Below, piece after piece: positions 33,929-46,189 of a stretch of DNA of 64,000 nt (the first letter of the stretch is position 1; the number at the start of each line of letters is the position of its first letter). The DNA comes from Siphonodentalium dalli. Its lineage: Eukaryota; Mollusca; Scaphopoda; Gadilida; Siphonodentaliidae. The translations under genes were made by a program, and so were the position numbers. The notes beneath the pieces are model-generated. The model was not told where the DNA came from, made no database searches, and saw only the letters and a program-made list of their open reading frames with translations. The stretch spans positions 24,058,991 through 24,122,990 of the forward strand of contig CP136061.1 of assembly GCA_032622095.1 (NCBI GenBank), read 5' to 3'.

Positions 33929-34499
33929 ATATCATCTGATGGAGTCAAAATCATTGAACCGTCACTTATGCATGCACACGGAACAACTGTATGGCATCGT
34001 ATACTGTTATCTTCCGAGTAAATATGGAGTCTTTAATTCTTTTATCAGTCACGCATCTACTCATCAAATAGTATAATCCTTAAATATTTGTAGTCTAGGT
34101 GATCTCGACTGCACAGTACATGTATAAACATTCATCTGCAGTGTGTTTTAAATTTCTTTGCCGTGTAACAACTGTTGTCCCAAGTTTCAATGCCTTGTCC
34201 TCCTGGTACATGTATGTAGGGATTACCAATTTACCATTGCCGTGTTTTAATTTGCAATTTTGATGATGACGCTCACTTGTTGATAATTTTCTTTGTCGTG
34301 TAACAACTGTTGTACCAAGTTTCTACGCCGCGTCCTCCTGGTATTTAGGGATTACTGGTGCCTTTAATAGTGATGCATCATTGCCAGTTAATGTACATTA
34401 GAGTGGAACTGAATTAACAATGTCACATTGACACAGTACTCAGTTAACTTGAGCTAAGACCAGTAAAACAGCAAAAGTAGTATTATTGTACAGCAGGCT
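33929..34499. repeat. Mostly unassigned; contains a ~137-bp-spaced direct repeat
   Basis: TGTAACAACTGTTGTCCCAA with CCTTGTCCTCCTGGTA and AGGGATTACC occurs at about 34165-34230 and again, diverged, at 34302-34356. The two copies are about 137 bp apart. Nothing else was recognised. Confidence 0.55.
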
Positions 34500-35278
34500 T
34501 TATATCACTATCAGTACTTACTACATGTACAGACCCCTTACTATCGTGGATCAATCTGAATCTGAATGGTTACGCTGCAGATCCCAATTCTGGTAATTTT
34601 GCAGCGGGCGAGAGAGTCTCAGATCTTTTCCCTCAGCGCACTCTTGAAGGAATCCACAGGCTGTTGTTGTAGGATTAAGGATTCCTCCAGCTGATTCCAG
34701 TCGCATATAGTTCGAACAAATGTGGAATTAGCAAATTGAGCTGACACGTATGGTATAGCCTCGTAACACTGACTGTTGTTCCTTATTAGGTGCCGAGGAA
34801 TTTGGCTGGTGACGTAGCCTGTCAGAACTTTTCTCTGCGATCTAAGACGCCTTGTTTCGGGTGTAAAGTATTGATTAGGGGGTATAGCCGGGACCAATCC
34901 GCCCACCACCTTACTCATGAATCCCAGCCGATTTATTTTCCGCCGTTTCTGCGATGTTGGTAAATCTAGCTCGTAGAGGATCTTGGTCATATATCCATCT
35001 TCTTTGCTCTTATAGTCTCTTTTAATGAAACGGGCTGCTCTACGCTGGATTCTTTCCAGCTTGTCGATGTGATTTTGTTGGTAGGGGTCCCAGATGGTGT
35101 CTGCGTAGTCCATGATCTTCAATTTCAAACTTCTCAATTCTTCTTCTTCTGGACAGGTGCATGAGCACTGTGAGCAGGCCACTGGCACTACATCATGCTT
35201 GTACCGGTACCAGAAATTCAATTTTGAGACAATATTTTGGTTATGGCCAGATGGGCAGGTAGCTGAGGTACTGTTCAA
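34500..35278 (-). pseudogene. 5'-truncated CR1/Jockey-superfamily LINE: reverse transcriptase C-terminus
   Basis: The minus-strand frame at 34619-35278 has 219 codons. From about residue 54 it matches the thumb and C-terminal region of APE-type LINE polymerases: DYADTIWDPYQQNHIDKLER, IQRRAARF, then SQKRRKINRLGFMSKVV, and near the end CDWNQLEES with VDSFKSAL. The catalytic palm motifs are absent, so it cannot be active. The first ~53 residues (including CSQCSCTC and EEEE) do not belong to the LINE and the frame opens at TTG rather than ATG, so this part is probably chance readthrough of flanking DNA. The 3' flank reads GATTCAGATTGATCC on the minus strand, a short tail repeat. Confidence 0.8.
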
Positions 35279-35869
35279 TACTATAGTTGATCCGTTTCGT
35301 TATCGTAACTTAATTCTTACTGTTCCGGGAATTGAAATTTGTTTAGTCACATGAAATTCAGTCTTTTTCGATATTTGCGCACATCCATGCGGAAAAATCG
35401 GAGAATCTTATATATAAGTCCACAGTTTATCCGTTTGTAGCCAATACACCATTTCCTTCTGTCAATCCGCGTTGATTCGCGACAAAATTAACTCAAAACA
35501 CCACAAGGAATTATCCGCGCTAGATTTTGAAGAACGGTATTAACTAAAAGTTAAGATTGTAATTTGGCTGCAGAAACGAAACGAAACGAATTTTGAAACA
35601 CAATAATTGTATTCACTAATATTTTCCTGTTGGTATATGGTCTACTATAGTATATGCAATCATTTATTTGATATAATAAGTATCACTTAGAGAATAATTC
35701 TTACTGATAATTAGAAATATCTTTATTTTGTATCCCTTTAATATTAAATAATGGCCCTGAAAATTGTCTGTTTGTCAGTTTAATGTTCACTAATTATAGC
35801 TAGGCTGTTAGATAAAGTATGATATTGCTTCATTTGTCCGGGGTAGTGTATTGTCATACTGTCATAATA
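35279..35869. other. Unassigned sequence
   Basis: No gene or clear repeat was found, apart from a short AACGAAACGAAACGAA run at 35574-35590. Confidence 0.35.
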
Positions 35870-38262
35870 AACTTCAAGTAATAAGGTAACTACTCGTCAA
35901 TGATGCTTGAATACATAAATGATTAATAAGGTAACAACTACCCGTCAATGATCGACGTCTTAATATAGAAAGGTTTTATAAGGTAACTAACTACACGGCA
36001 ATGGTACTTATTATAGAAGGTTAATAATTTAACTTCTTGTCAATGATGCTTTAATATAGAAAGGTTTAAAAAGGTAACTACCCGTCAATAATGCTTTAGT
36101 GTATAAATGGTTACTAAGGTAACTACATGTCAATGATGCTTTAATAAAGAAAAAGGGTTAATAAGATAAAGTTCTACACGTCAATGATGCTTAAATATAG
36201 AAAGGGCTAATAGGGTAACTACACGCCAATGATGTTTTAATATAGAAAGGGTTAATATGGTAATTACACGCCAATGGTGCTTTAATATAGAAAGGGTTAA
36301 TATGGTAACTACCGTCCATGATGCTTTAATATAGAACTGGCTACTATGATAACTACATGTCAATGATGCTTTATTGTAGAAAGGGTTAATAATGTAACTA
36401 ATCACCAATGATACTCATTATAAAAAGGGTTAATAAGGTAACTACCTGTCAATTATAGAAAGGGTTAATAAGGTAATTACACGCCAATGGTGCTTTAATA
36501 TAGAAAGGGTTAATATGGTAACTATCAGTCAATGATGCTTTAATATAGAAAGTGTTATAATATGGTAACTGCACGTCAATGATGCTTTGATACAAAAATG
36601 ATTAATAAGGAAGGTAATTACCCGTCAATGGCGCTTTAATATAGAAATGGTTTATAATGTAACTACTCACCAATGATACTTAGTATAGAAAGGGTTGTTT
36701 AATGTAACTACCTGTCAATTAATGCTTTAATATAGAAAGGGTTAATAAGGTAACTACATGCACGCCAATGATACTTAGTATAGAAAGGATTAGTAAGGTA
36801 ACTACACGCAATGATACTTTAGTATATAGAGGGTTAATTAGGCAACTACCCGTCAACGATGCTTTAATGTAGAAAGGGTTAACATGGTAACTACACGTCA
36901 ATGATATTTTAATAAAGAAAGGGCTAATAAGGTAACTACATGTCAATGCTGCTTTAATACAGAAATGGTTAATAAGGTAACTTCACGTCAATGATGCTTT
37001 AATATTGAAAGGGTTAATAATGTAACAACTCACCAATGATACTTAGTATAGAACGGGTTAATAAGATAACTACCCAGCAATAATGATGCTTTAATATAGA
37101 AAGGGTTATAATAAGGTAACTACAAGTCAATGATGCTTTAATACATAAATGGTTAATAAGGTAACTACCCGCCAATGGCGCTTTAATATAGAAAGGGTTA
37201 ATAATGCAACTACTCACCAATGATACTTAGTATAGAAAGGGTTGTTTAATGTAACTACCTGTCAATTAATGCTTTAATATAGAAAGGGTTAATAACGTAA
37301 CTACACGCCAACGGTACTTAGTATAGAAAGGGTTAATAAGGTAACTATACGCCAATGATACTTAGTATAGAAAGGGTTAGTAAGGTAACTACACGACAAT
37401 GATACTTTAGTATATAGAGGGTTAATTAGGCAACTACCCGTCAACGATGCTTTAATATAGAAAGGGTTAACATGGTAACTACACGTCAATGATATTTTAA
37501 TAAAGAAATGGCTAATAAGGTAACTACATGTCAATGCTGCTTTAATACAGAAATGGTTAATAAGGTAACTTCACGTCAATGATGCTTTAATATAGAAAGG
37601 GTTAATAATGTAACAACTCACCAATGATACTTAGTATAGAACGGGTTAATAAGATAACTACCCAGCAATAATGATGCTTTAATATAGAAAGGGTTAAAAT
37701 AAGGTAACTACAAGTCAATGATGCTTTAATACATAAATGGTTAATAAGGTAACTACCCGCCAATGGCGCTTTAATATAGAAAGGGTTAATAACGCAACTA
37801 CTCACCAATGATACTTAGTATAGAAAGGGTTAATAAGGTAACTACCTGTCAATTAATGCTTTAATATAGAAAGGGTTAATAACGTAACTACACGCCAACG
37901 GTACTTAGTATAGAAAGGGTTAATAAGGTAACTATATACGACAATGATACTTTGGTATATACAGAGTTAAGGAGCCAACTACCCGTCAATGATGCTATAC
38001 TATAGAAAGGGTTAACATTGTAACTACACATCAATGATATTTTAATATAGAAAGGGTTAATAAGCTAACTTCACATCAATGGTGCTTTAATATAGAAAGG
38101 GTTAATAATGTAACTACTCACCAATGTTACTTAGTATAGAAAGGGTTAATAAGGTAACTAACTACCTGTCAATTAATGATTTAATATAGAATGGTTAATA
38201 AGGTAACTACACGCCAATGATGCTGTAATATAGAAAGGGTTAATAATGTGACTTCAATGCAG
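35870..38262 (+). repeat. 45-bp minisatellite array, roughly 50 units
   Basis: The unit is about GGTAACTACACGTCAATGAT followed by GCTTTAATATAGAAAGGGTTAATAA. It repeats with a 45-46 bp period (for example CCAATGATG at 36226, CCAATGGTG at 36271, TCCATGATG at 36315). Variants include CTTAGTATAG, TTTAGTATATAGAGG and ACTCACCAATG. Minus-strand open frames such as SYLINPFYIKASLT are translated repeats. There is no gene. Confidence 0.95.
36640..37816 (+). repeat. ~588-bp higher-order repeat (13 minisatellite units)
   Basis: The ordered variant string (TTGTTTAATGTAACTACCTG, TAGAACGGGTTAATAAGATA, CCCAGCAATAATGATGC, CCAATGGCGCTTTAATATAG) occurs once within about 36640-37228 and again 588 bp further on, nearly identical. 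A third, more diverged pass starts near 37816. This is a block duplication of 13 units, not unit-by-unit growth. Confidence 0.85.
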
Positions 38263-38598
38263 ATTGTACAGTTTATCAAAATAGCACAGGTGTATATATC
38301 CGGGTGAACACTGTAGTAAATACCTGGGCGAAACCCTGGTGTAAATACCTGGGTGTAAATACTCCGGATAACCTGGGTCTAAATACCCGGGTGTGACAGC
38401 GTCTTCTAAATTATATCCGTAAAAACCCGGGTAAACTGGGGTTTATACCTAACATATATCGAACACACCTGGGTAAATCTATATAAATCCCTGATTTACC
38501 TGGGTGTGACCTGGGTGGAACCAGGGTAAAACCTATATGTACCGGGGTATACCTAGGTAAACACCAAGATTTACCCAGGTACATTTTTATATGGGATG
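38263..38598 (-). repeat. ACCTGGGT-rich terminal block, inverted relative to 23622
   Basis: Repeated AAATACCTGGGTGTAAATAC and CCCGGGT words end in GATTTACCCAGGTACATTTT and TATATGGGATG. The final 31 bases are the exact reverse complement of 23622-23652. The block directly follows the 45-bp minisatellite array. Confidence 0.75.
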
Positions 38599-38708
38599 CG
38601 CACGGGTGTAGATACGAACCAATATGTGATCCTCCGTAGGATAGGGTATCATATAATATGTGATCCTCGTCTCAGGAGTCACTCGTGGCTCAATGAAGGC
38701 AGGATCAT

Positions 38709-38774
38709 ATATCAAAATGAGAGGATATGGTGATCTCATGAAAAGGGGATCACCATATCCTCTCATTTTGATAT
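38709..38774. repeat. Perfect 27-bp hairpin
   Basis: ATATCAAAATGAGAGGATAT and GGTGATC pair perfectly with GATCACC and ATATCCTCTCATTTTGATAT around a 12-base spacer. Just upstream, ATATGTGATCCTC occurs twice (38622 and 38658), so it sits in a small cluster of related words. Confidence 0.8.
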
Positions 38775-38779
38775 GTGAT

Positions 38780-41290
38780 GGTAAAATAAGAAAATATTTT
38801 TATTAACTAAATAACGGAGATATTTGAAGAAGTGTTTTTGACGAAATAAAGGAAATATTTGAAGAAGTGTTTTTAAGATAATTTCAATCAAAAAAGTGGC
38901 GACTGAAGTAATTTGACCAAAACTGTCTACTGATAAACCGGTTTGGTAGCAGCGTGGAAATTGGTCTTTGCACGACGTACCGTCTCTTTGATTTGGTGAG
39001 ATAGAATGCTATTTTATCGAAGAGATCATTGTTTCTTTACAGTATAATAAGCAGTGGGCTATATGTGTGTGGTTTATGTGTATTATCACGGAGAGTGTTA
39101 AACGGAAATGTAAATAGTATTTATACCGCAAGGGTATAGTTTGGTTCCTTGTGGGGATTTAGGAAACCATATGTTTTTGCCATTGTTTGTAAACATCCTT
39201 TAGATATATTTACTCCAATAAAGGATACTTATCAACTGCACATGAACCACTGATTTTTCTGTGGACGTTTAACAGTTTCACCAAACAAGAAGCTCATCAA
39301 TGTTTAAAAGAGAACTCAAAATGCTAGTTTTGTCCCAAAATGCACCAGCCAAGCTTCACAGCACTCAGTGTGATAGCTCAAATTCATAGCCTATACTAGC
39401 AGTCGAGTGTATTAACACAATATCGAGACTGGCCGGACTAAAGCATGACACTTGGAGCACATGTTCTTTGATCAATGTGAAATCCTTTTTGGCGGGGGTT
39501 CCCAGACAACCTGATACTGGTAAGCCGTAAATGTTATTTCCATGACAACGGCATATACATGTAGAACATTGGAGAAAACAAGAAAATACCTGTGTTTTTG
39601 TGAAACTAATTTGTATTGTTTGATATTATTAGTATGTATGTTGGTAGTGCAAGTGAAGGTGTTGTCGAGTTCACTCAATAAGGTCAATGCCATTTGATGA
39701 AAGTTTATTTGAGACAGTTAATTATAGATTCACATGCAGTCCAGAAATTCACATGTTTCGCAAATAACCCCAACCGCGTGGTGGAAGTATAATCGCATGT
39801 TTCTAACATTTAATTTAAGTATTAGATGTATCTAGATGTATTCCTTTTTCCAATTTTAACTTGTCAATGTCATACCCGGGACCTGAAATTTCATAATGGT
39901 TTGTCATGCTGCCTATTTAGAGCAGTATATGATCAGCAAGTTTAAAAGTGAACATATAGGTATAAACATGCATGTATACTTTATAGATATCAGCGTATCG
40001 TGAATCAGTTTAATTCCTTGTTATGGCATAATAAATATGGTAATACCAAATCGAGTATACGTACTGGCATAACCTCAAAATGTTTACGATATGTGGATTA
40101 CCGTTGTTTAAAATAATTGGAACTTAGTTTTGTGTGGCACCACCATGCAATTATAGCATTGCAACTTGGAGAACAAGAGTTCAGTGTTTAATATCTAACA
40201 TAATCTAAATTAACAATTTGCTATCTGTCTCAACTATTTTGTTCAGAATATATAGATATTCAAATTTTCAGGTGTGTTCTGAATCACGATATATTCTCTC
40301 TTTAGTTTGGACACTATTCTGACCAGGTTATGGCAGTCTATTTATATACCGACCGAGCCACTTATGACCACGATATACATGTATCAACTGAATAATTGGG
40401 TGGCACGATTCGATATAGTTTGAATTTATAAACTTATGATTTCAAAGAGCTAATATAATTGGACGCTGGGGAATGTTTGAGCTGCAATACGATTCCATCA
40501 AATAAAAAGAACGGTTACATTAATTTTGTAAAAGAAACTGGAAATAGAAGAATTAAGTGTCTTATCAACGAGCTTCAACGCGAACTTCTGTTGTATGGGA
40601 TATATAAATTCGAGCACATCCGATTCCGAAACTTATCACGTGGAGTCTGTAATGCTCCCCTCGAATGTACTTATGTAGTACACCTTGCTCTATTTAGTCG
40701 TGAAACTTCCGCCTTCTTTTGAATCATTTGGGGCCACAAAAGTATCGGGAGAACGTTTTAAACTTGATAGCTGCTGACGCGCGAGATGATGGCAGGGAAC
40801 CCACTCAGAAATTGTCTGAATAATTAAACACTATGAGCCATTGATTTCTGACTAATTGGTACTCATCACATGACAGTGATGGTTTAGAATACTCATTCAA
40901 CGTACACTGAAATAGCATGCATTCATGTAAAACACAAACACAACCACTTTATTGCGAGTTTCTTTTCTGTGAGCACAGCACTTTATCTCATAAGCTCCAG
41001 AAGAAAGACGTTGAGGGTAGCTGCTTGCACTATTCAGTCGAGAAACTCCCATCATCGGTGGAATCAATCGAAGCCTTAAATGTCTCGAGAACATGTCACA
41101 AGATAGTGTTTGGAATATGAAAACCACTAACCGTACTGAATATAGTACCAGTCAAAAGAAGGTGTTTGAGCTAACGATTGTCACATTGGTTAGATTATAG
41201 TTTGTGAAATATAAAACACAATATCCATTCTTTCTATATGTTGATCGATTTAGAGGGACACTAACAATCACTAAAGCAGCAACAGTGGTT
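38780..41290. other. Unassigned 2.5-kb stretch
   Basis: No gene was recognised. An 87-codon frame at 40459-40722 (+) opens at TTG and has no family motif. A weak similarity between 40670-40735 and 41030-41090 (TTTAGTCGTGAAACTTCC against TTCAGTCGAGAAACTCCC) may be an old repeat. No tandem array or long hairpin was seen. Confidence 0.35.
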
Positions 41291-41790
41291 GTGTATATTA
41301 AGCGCGCTATTTTCGCGCGTAATATCGCAATAATATTGCAAGTGAAACGCTTATAAGCGCGCCGATTGCGCTATTATTGCAATATTTTGCGCTTAATGTC
41401 GCAATATTTCGCGCTTTATATTGCGATATCGCGCGCTTAATATTGCGACATCTTCCGCTCGAAATTGTGAAATTAAAGCAAAGATTGCTTCTTCCATATT
41501 GTTTGACATAAATAGAGACAATGTTTTAGATTTGTATATGATTATAGTTGTAAATGCTATATGTACGCTATATATACACAATATGCACAGTCTTTATATA
41601 ATATAAATACAACACCATCGCGTCTGTATGCAATGTTGCCGCGCTCAATATTGCGACAATGCGCGCTTGATATCGCAATATTCTGCGCTCAATATCGCAG
41701 TAATAAGCACGACATAGTTTTGGTATTGCGCTATAATCGCGCCTTTTTCGAAATTAAGCGCGCTCAGTATCGCAATAATATACCATTTCT
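41291..41790. repeat. Cluster of degenerate GCGCTTAATATCGCAATA motifs
   Basis: Two groups (41300-41465 and 41636-41785) contain about a dozen degenerate copies of a ~20-bp word combining GCGC with AATATCGCAATA, in both orientations. The CpG/GCGC density is unlike the surrounding AT-rich sequence. The ~170 bp between the groups lacks the word. The small open frames across it are shadows. Confidence 0.7.
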
Positions 41791-41949
41791 TCTGATTGGT
41801 ACTGTACCATGTCGTGTTCTTGAGAAGGACAGTGGCGCCATGCATTACGCTTCAATGTGGATTATACGTTCAAGGTGGATTATTCCAGTTACACTGTTGA
41901 TATGTAATTATGCGATATATTATCTGTGATGGAATGGCGTTAATAAAAA

Positions 41950-42295
41950 TAATAATGAAGAGAGGAACGTTTCATTGAAAGAGTCGGAGAAACTTTCAAA
42001 ATATAAGGACCTTGCGATCGAGATCAGTCGTATGTGGCACATGAAGGTTACCACCATCCCGGTTATTGTACGGGCCCTCGGTATGATCAAGAAGGGCATG
42101 AGCGAAAACATCCATAAGCTCCCCGGGAAATGTTCCATTGGTGAAATCCAGAAAACCACCCTCCTTGGCACTTCACACATTCTTAGAAGAGTACTATCTA
42201 TCACCTAAATATACCCTTGGACCTCAGAGATCCTGGTTGGATCTCCGGTCGTACAAAGATACGCACTTAATGCAGCAAAGAACTAAATAATAATA
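41950..42295 (+). pseudogene. R2/R4-type LINE copy A: C-terminus of the restriction-like endonuclease
   Basis: The frame from about 41958 to the stop at 42206 reads RNVSLKESEKLSKYKDLAIE, then ISRMWHMKV, IPVIVRALG and QKTTLLGTSHILRRVL. This is the conserved C-terminal end of LINEs with a restriction-like endonuclease (R2/R4 superfamily). All upstream domains are missing (5' truncation next to TAATAATAATG). A ~90-bp 3' UTR ends in (TAA)n at 42276-42297. The reading frame has no internal stop. Confidence 0.8.
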
Positions 42296-42360
42296 ATAAT
42301 AATAACTCATGTGGGTTTGACCACACCCATAATGAGCGGGTTCCCAACTTGGCGGACAGG

Positions 42361-42376
42361 GGAACGGCCTAATGTT
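42361..42376 (+). repeat. Left target-site duplication of the L1/Tx1-type insertion
   Basis: GGAACGGCCTAATGTT. The partner at 44331-44346 is GGAACGGCCAAATGTT, with one mismatch in 16. It lies directly before the poly-T run that marks the 3' end of the minus-strand LINE. Confidence 0.85.
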
Positions 42377-44330
42377 TTTTTTTTTTTATTTAGCAGAAAG
42401 AATGACAAAGGAGGAAAGACAAAAATTCACACACACTATTCTCTCAACCCAAGGCTTGGAAGTTGAGGCTACGATGGTATAATTTTTTCCAGAAAATGGG
42501 CTTTATTTGCTACAACAATGCTGATAAGAACAATTATTCTTTTTCTTCAGAATAATTTTATATTTCACTTTCAGCTATATTATTTGGTTATATATAGTAT
42601 TTAATGTTTGTATAATCAAAGTTCCAAACACTATGTGCAGTTTTAAATATTTTTACATTCTGAATTTACCAAAAACAATATAAATAGACAATTTAACATA
42701 TTGCAACTGTATTATACATATTGTAGTTGTTGTAATTATTGGTTCGACAGCACTCGTGGAAAATACACAACGCTCTCTTGACGTTTCCGACTGTGGCTGA
42801 AAAAACAGTTGTGGTATTGTTAAGCAAACCAGTATATCTATTGACGTCTCGGGGAATATGATTGGAAAGTAAAAATTATCGGTGTACTGAAATTGTACAA
42901 ATATTGTATACATATCTGCAGCTCGTATACCGGGTAATTGATTTATTTTGTGTGTCGTCCAGTCACTGTTAAGATCGGGGTGTACTTTGTGCCTGAAAAA
43001 TCTGGTTTTCAAGTACACTATTATTTAATTTTTAAGGCGTTTCGAAGTGTCTGCCATTGGTTATCGAATTCATAGTTCATGTTAGATTTTGCATTGTATC
43101 TCTCGCAGTCATACCTAAATTGAAGATCACAAAGGAACGATCGAAGTGATAGTTGTGTGGGCTTGAATTTTGTTCTATATATATACTGTTTCAGCACTAG
43201 TAGGAACAGATTGCTTTTTGAATTTTTGTATTCATGATCTATGCCGATAATGATATTCTATGTTGTTAGATCAATGGGAAATATGTTGATTCTTGCCCAT
43301 GTTTCAATTTCTTTCAGAAAGGTATGTACGTGGGACAATCCCAGAAAATGTGAGAAATGGTTTCCTGTACGTTATGACAACGATTGCAAAAATCGTCGAC
43401 TCGAAGGTTAGCCACCTTCAGAAATGTATTGGTACTAATAGTGCGTGTGTTTATTCTGAATTGGAGCCACTGTAATTCGTATCCGTTGTCGTTTTAAAGG
43501 ACATGCTCAAATATTCTTCCCAATTTTCTATTTTCTCGCAAATTTCGGATTTCCATTTTTGACATGCATTCGGCATAAATTTCTCATTTGATAGAATTTT
43601 ATAAAATAATTGACAGCCTTTTACACACGGAGTATCGGAATGAGATTGTTGGGTATACATGGGTAGGGTATACGGATTAGGGGTTGATTAAGAGAACTTG
43701 CCAAAGACATAATCTGACGCTTTATGCTGTTGATTGCTATGAAATCAACGCGGATGTTGAAAGTTACATAAACTATGCGTGGGGTATGGAATGTATTATC
43801 TGATTGGAATAGATCATTTATAAAATATATTCCGGCATCTCTCCACGATTTAAAGTTGATCGACCAACCTCCGATTTTTATTTTCGGATTATTCCATACA
43901 GTTGAGGCCATAATAGTATTATTTGAATATTTAATCGCATAAATTTAAACCATGCGGAGAAAACATCGCTCCAGAATGGATTTGCGAACTTGTCTGTTTG
44001 CTTTATAATTTGGGTGATAAGTGAGAAAGAGTAAAAGGATTGGCATTGCATAATGAGGCCCATTTCGATTGTTTGCAAACCAAGCATCTAATCCAGCTAA
44101 TTTGCATGGCGCTATCAAAGTTTTCAACATTAATCATCTTCAAACCTCAGTGCATATATTCGGCACATAATTGTTTTCTTTTTATTCTATCGCGTTTGGA
44201 ATACCAAATGAAATTATATAGACTGGTATGTATGGTCTTCAAAAATGCTGTATCTGGACTTGGGAGAGTTATAAATAGGTGTGTCAATTTTGGTAAGATA
44301 AGGGATTTGACCAGTGTTATTCTACCTAAC
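42377..44330 (-). mobile_element. L1/Tx1-type LINE 3' portion inserted into LINE copy B
   Basis: The minus strand ends in a poly-A tail (T run at 42375-42387). Reading back from 44341, the protein pieces are GRITLVKSLILPKLTHLFIT with FLKTIHTSLYNFIWYSKRDR (44147-44341), VWNNPKIKIGGWSINFKSWR with YFINDLFQS (43621-43911), KGCQLFYKIL and WEEYLSMSFKTTTDTN (43451-43660), and an overlapping C-terminal LQFRINTRTISTNTFL with CNRC...HIFWDC (about 43290-43460). These match the post-polymerase region of L1/Tx1-clade LINEs. The polymerase palm and endonuclease are absent (5' truncated), and frames are interrupted several times. Confidence 0.8.
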
Positions 44331-44346
44331 GGAACGGCCAAATGTT
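44331..44346 (+). repeat. Right target-site duplication of the L1/Tx1-type insertion
   Basis: GGAACGGCCAAATGTT, pairing with 42361-42376. Downstream sequence continues the interrupted LINE copy B. Confidence 0.85.
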
Positions 44347-44414
44347 AGTATCACTAGGTTAGCTGTGATTATCTCAGATAAACAGTTCCGGTCCAAAAAA
44401 GATTTAACAATCAT

Positions 44415-45780
44415 GATGGTACATCCAAAAAAGAAACGCACACAGGCTGGGGCGTCGACCTGTACAAAAAAAGGTTTCCTCTCCCTGAGAACGAGTCGAC
44501 TCAGGAACTAGGGAGTCTAGTCGGCTTATTGGAATCGAACCCTGGTTTCCCAAGCACTGATCAAGGAAACATCCCATTGAATACAACGATAGAACCAACA
44601 TTGTTCAGCAGAACGCTCCTGCTCACTCACATGAGTCAGAGCAGGGAACTACTAGTATTCCTCCCCATGCACTTGCTGCTTGTCATTCAGTGGTACAGTC
44701 TGATTTTATGCAATCAACTACCAGCTCTAGAAATGACCCACAAGGCATCCCGGAACAATCTTCTCGCAAAACAGCCGAAGGCAAATTATGTACAGACGAG
44801 GAGTATGAGGAGGTAATGCTCAGCTTTTTCATTTGGAAACACCATTTTCCTGATGTTCCCGTGACTAATAAGACGTTTGAAATATGGCGTCTTAGAAATC
44901 CTGACCAAATATGAAAGCTATAATAACTTGGCAGATACAATAAGTTGGATCACACGTACTGACAATATATCACAAGCTAGACTCAGAAGTTTAGAACAGT
45001 TTGCATCTGGACGCACGTTATCACAACTGCATGTAAGTCAAATACAGAGCATAGACAATGTAAGACAAAATATGAACAACGAAAGACAGAGCATAGACAA
45101 TGTAAGCCAGAACATAGCAAATGTAACGCAAATGCAACCACAGCGTGAGACACAACAACAGCAACATAACCCATATCACAGTCAATACGACAAAACACAG
45201 AACCAGCACGTATAACCAACATCAAATATATCACAGACACACGATGCAGAACTTATCAATGAAAATATTAGTGAACTTGAGAACAACACGTATATCCAAG
45301 AGGACGCACTAGATGCGATCGATCTACACAAGTATGTCCAAGAGATCGAATCAAGACTTAATTTTCAGCTTCAGAAAGGTGTAGAAGGCAGAGATCCCCC
45401 ACCTAAGCTGAATAAGAATAAGGTTGTTAGAAAGCAAACAAATTTGGGAAACAAAGCAATAGCGATAATATTGAACAGACAACAAATGAGCATAACAGAG
45501 ATAAATACTGTGATGTACATTGCCGCATAACTGATATATGAAAAGGTGGACGCAAAGGTTCGACCACACAAGCAAACACAAAATCAAGAACCAAAGTGGA
45601 AGGTGCTGATAAAGAGAAAAAATTATTAATTTCTAGCAGATTTATGAACACTAACTGAGTTGAAAAATGAGACATTAAATGAAGGTAAAACGAGGAAAAT
45701 ATGTAATTAATAGCGAAATGGAAGAAGTGATTGAAACACTCAGACAAAAAATCCAGGCAAAGTCACAGCGAATACGTAGA
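44415..45780 (+). pseudogene. LINE copy B: N-terminal region
   Basis: Translated fragments include an acidic stretch TDEEYEEVMLSFFIWKHHFP (44690-44914), a Gln/Asn-rich segment with repeated QSIDNVRQNM and ETQQQQHNPY (44877-45215) and a conserved block with ALDAIDLHKYVQEIESRLN, KGVEGRDPPPKLNKNK and IAIILNRQQMSITEINTVMY (45250-45530). These match the region upstream of the polymerase in R4-like LINEs of animals. Stops lie within the block (for instance after the frame ending at 45215 and near 45528). Beyond 45600 the frame becomes hard to follow until IQAKSQRIRRHERR near 45755. Confidence 0.7.
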
Positions 45781-46189
45781 CACGAAAGAAGGTCAAAGTA
45801 GTTTAGACAGAACAAGACATTTGCTAATAACACAAAGAAGTTTTATAGATATGTGAATGAAACTAAAATAACAATTACAATGCATCCCGAGAAAGTAGAA
45901 CTATAAACATTATGGAAGGGTATATGGTAGAGGAACAAGAAACATAATGCTGAAGCTGAATCACAAAGGAGATTGTGAGAAATGCGGATATCAATGAACA
46001 GTACTGGCATAATATTATACAAGAATAAGTCTATTATGCTATCAGGAAAACGCACAACTGGAAAGCAGCTGGAATAGACAATATCCAAAATTATTGGTTG
46101 AAGCAGTTTATCAACTTGCCATCCACACATTGTAAGATCGTTCAGTGACTTGATTACAATACCTGACGAATCACCAGACTGGCTATTAA

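Noticed and set aside
36181-37808. Minus-strand proteins of the SYLINPFYIKASLT type
   Set aside because: Translated 45-bp minisatellite. The 15-residue periodicity follows from 45 being divisible by 3.
40459-41127. Small genes at 40459-40722 and 40897-41127
   Set aside because: TTG start, no family motif and overlapping frames on both strands. A weak similarity between the two places suggests an old repeat at most.
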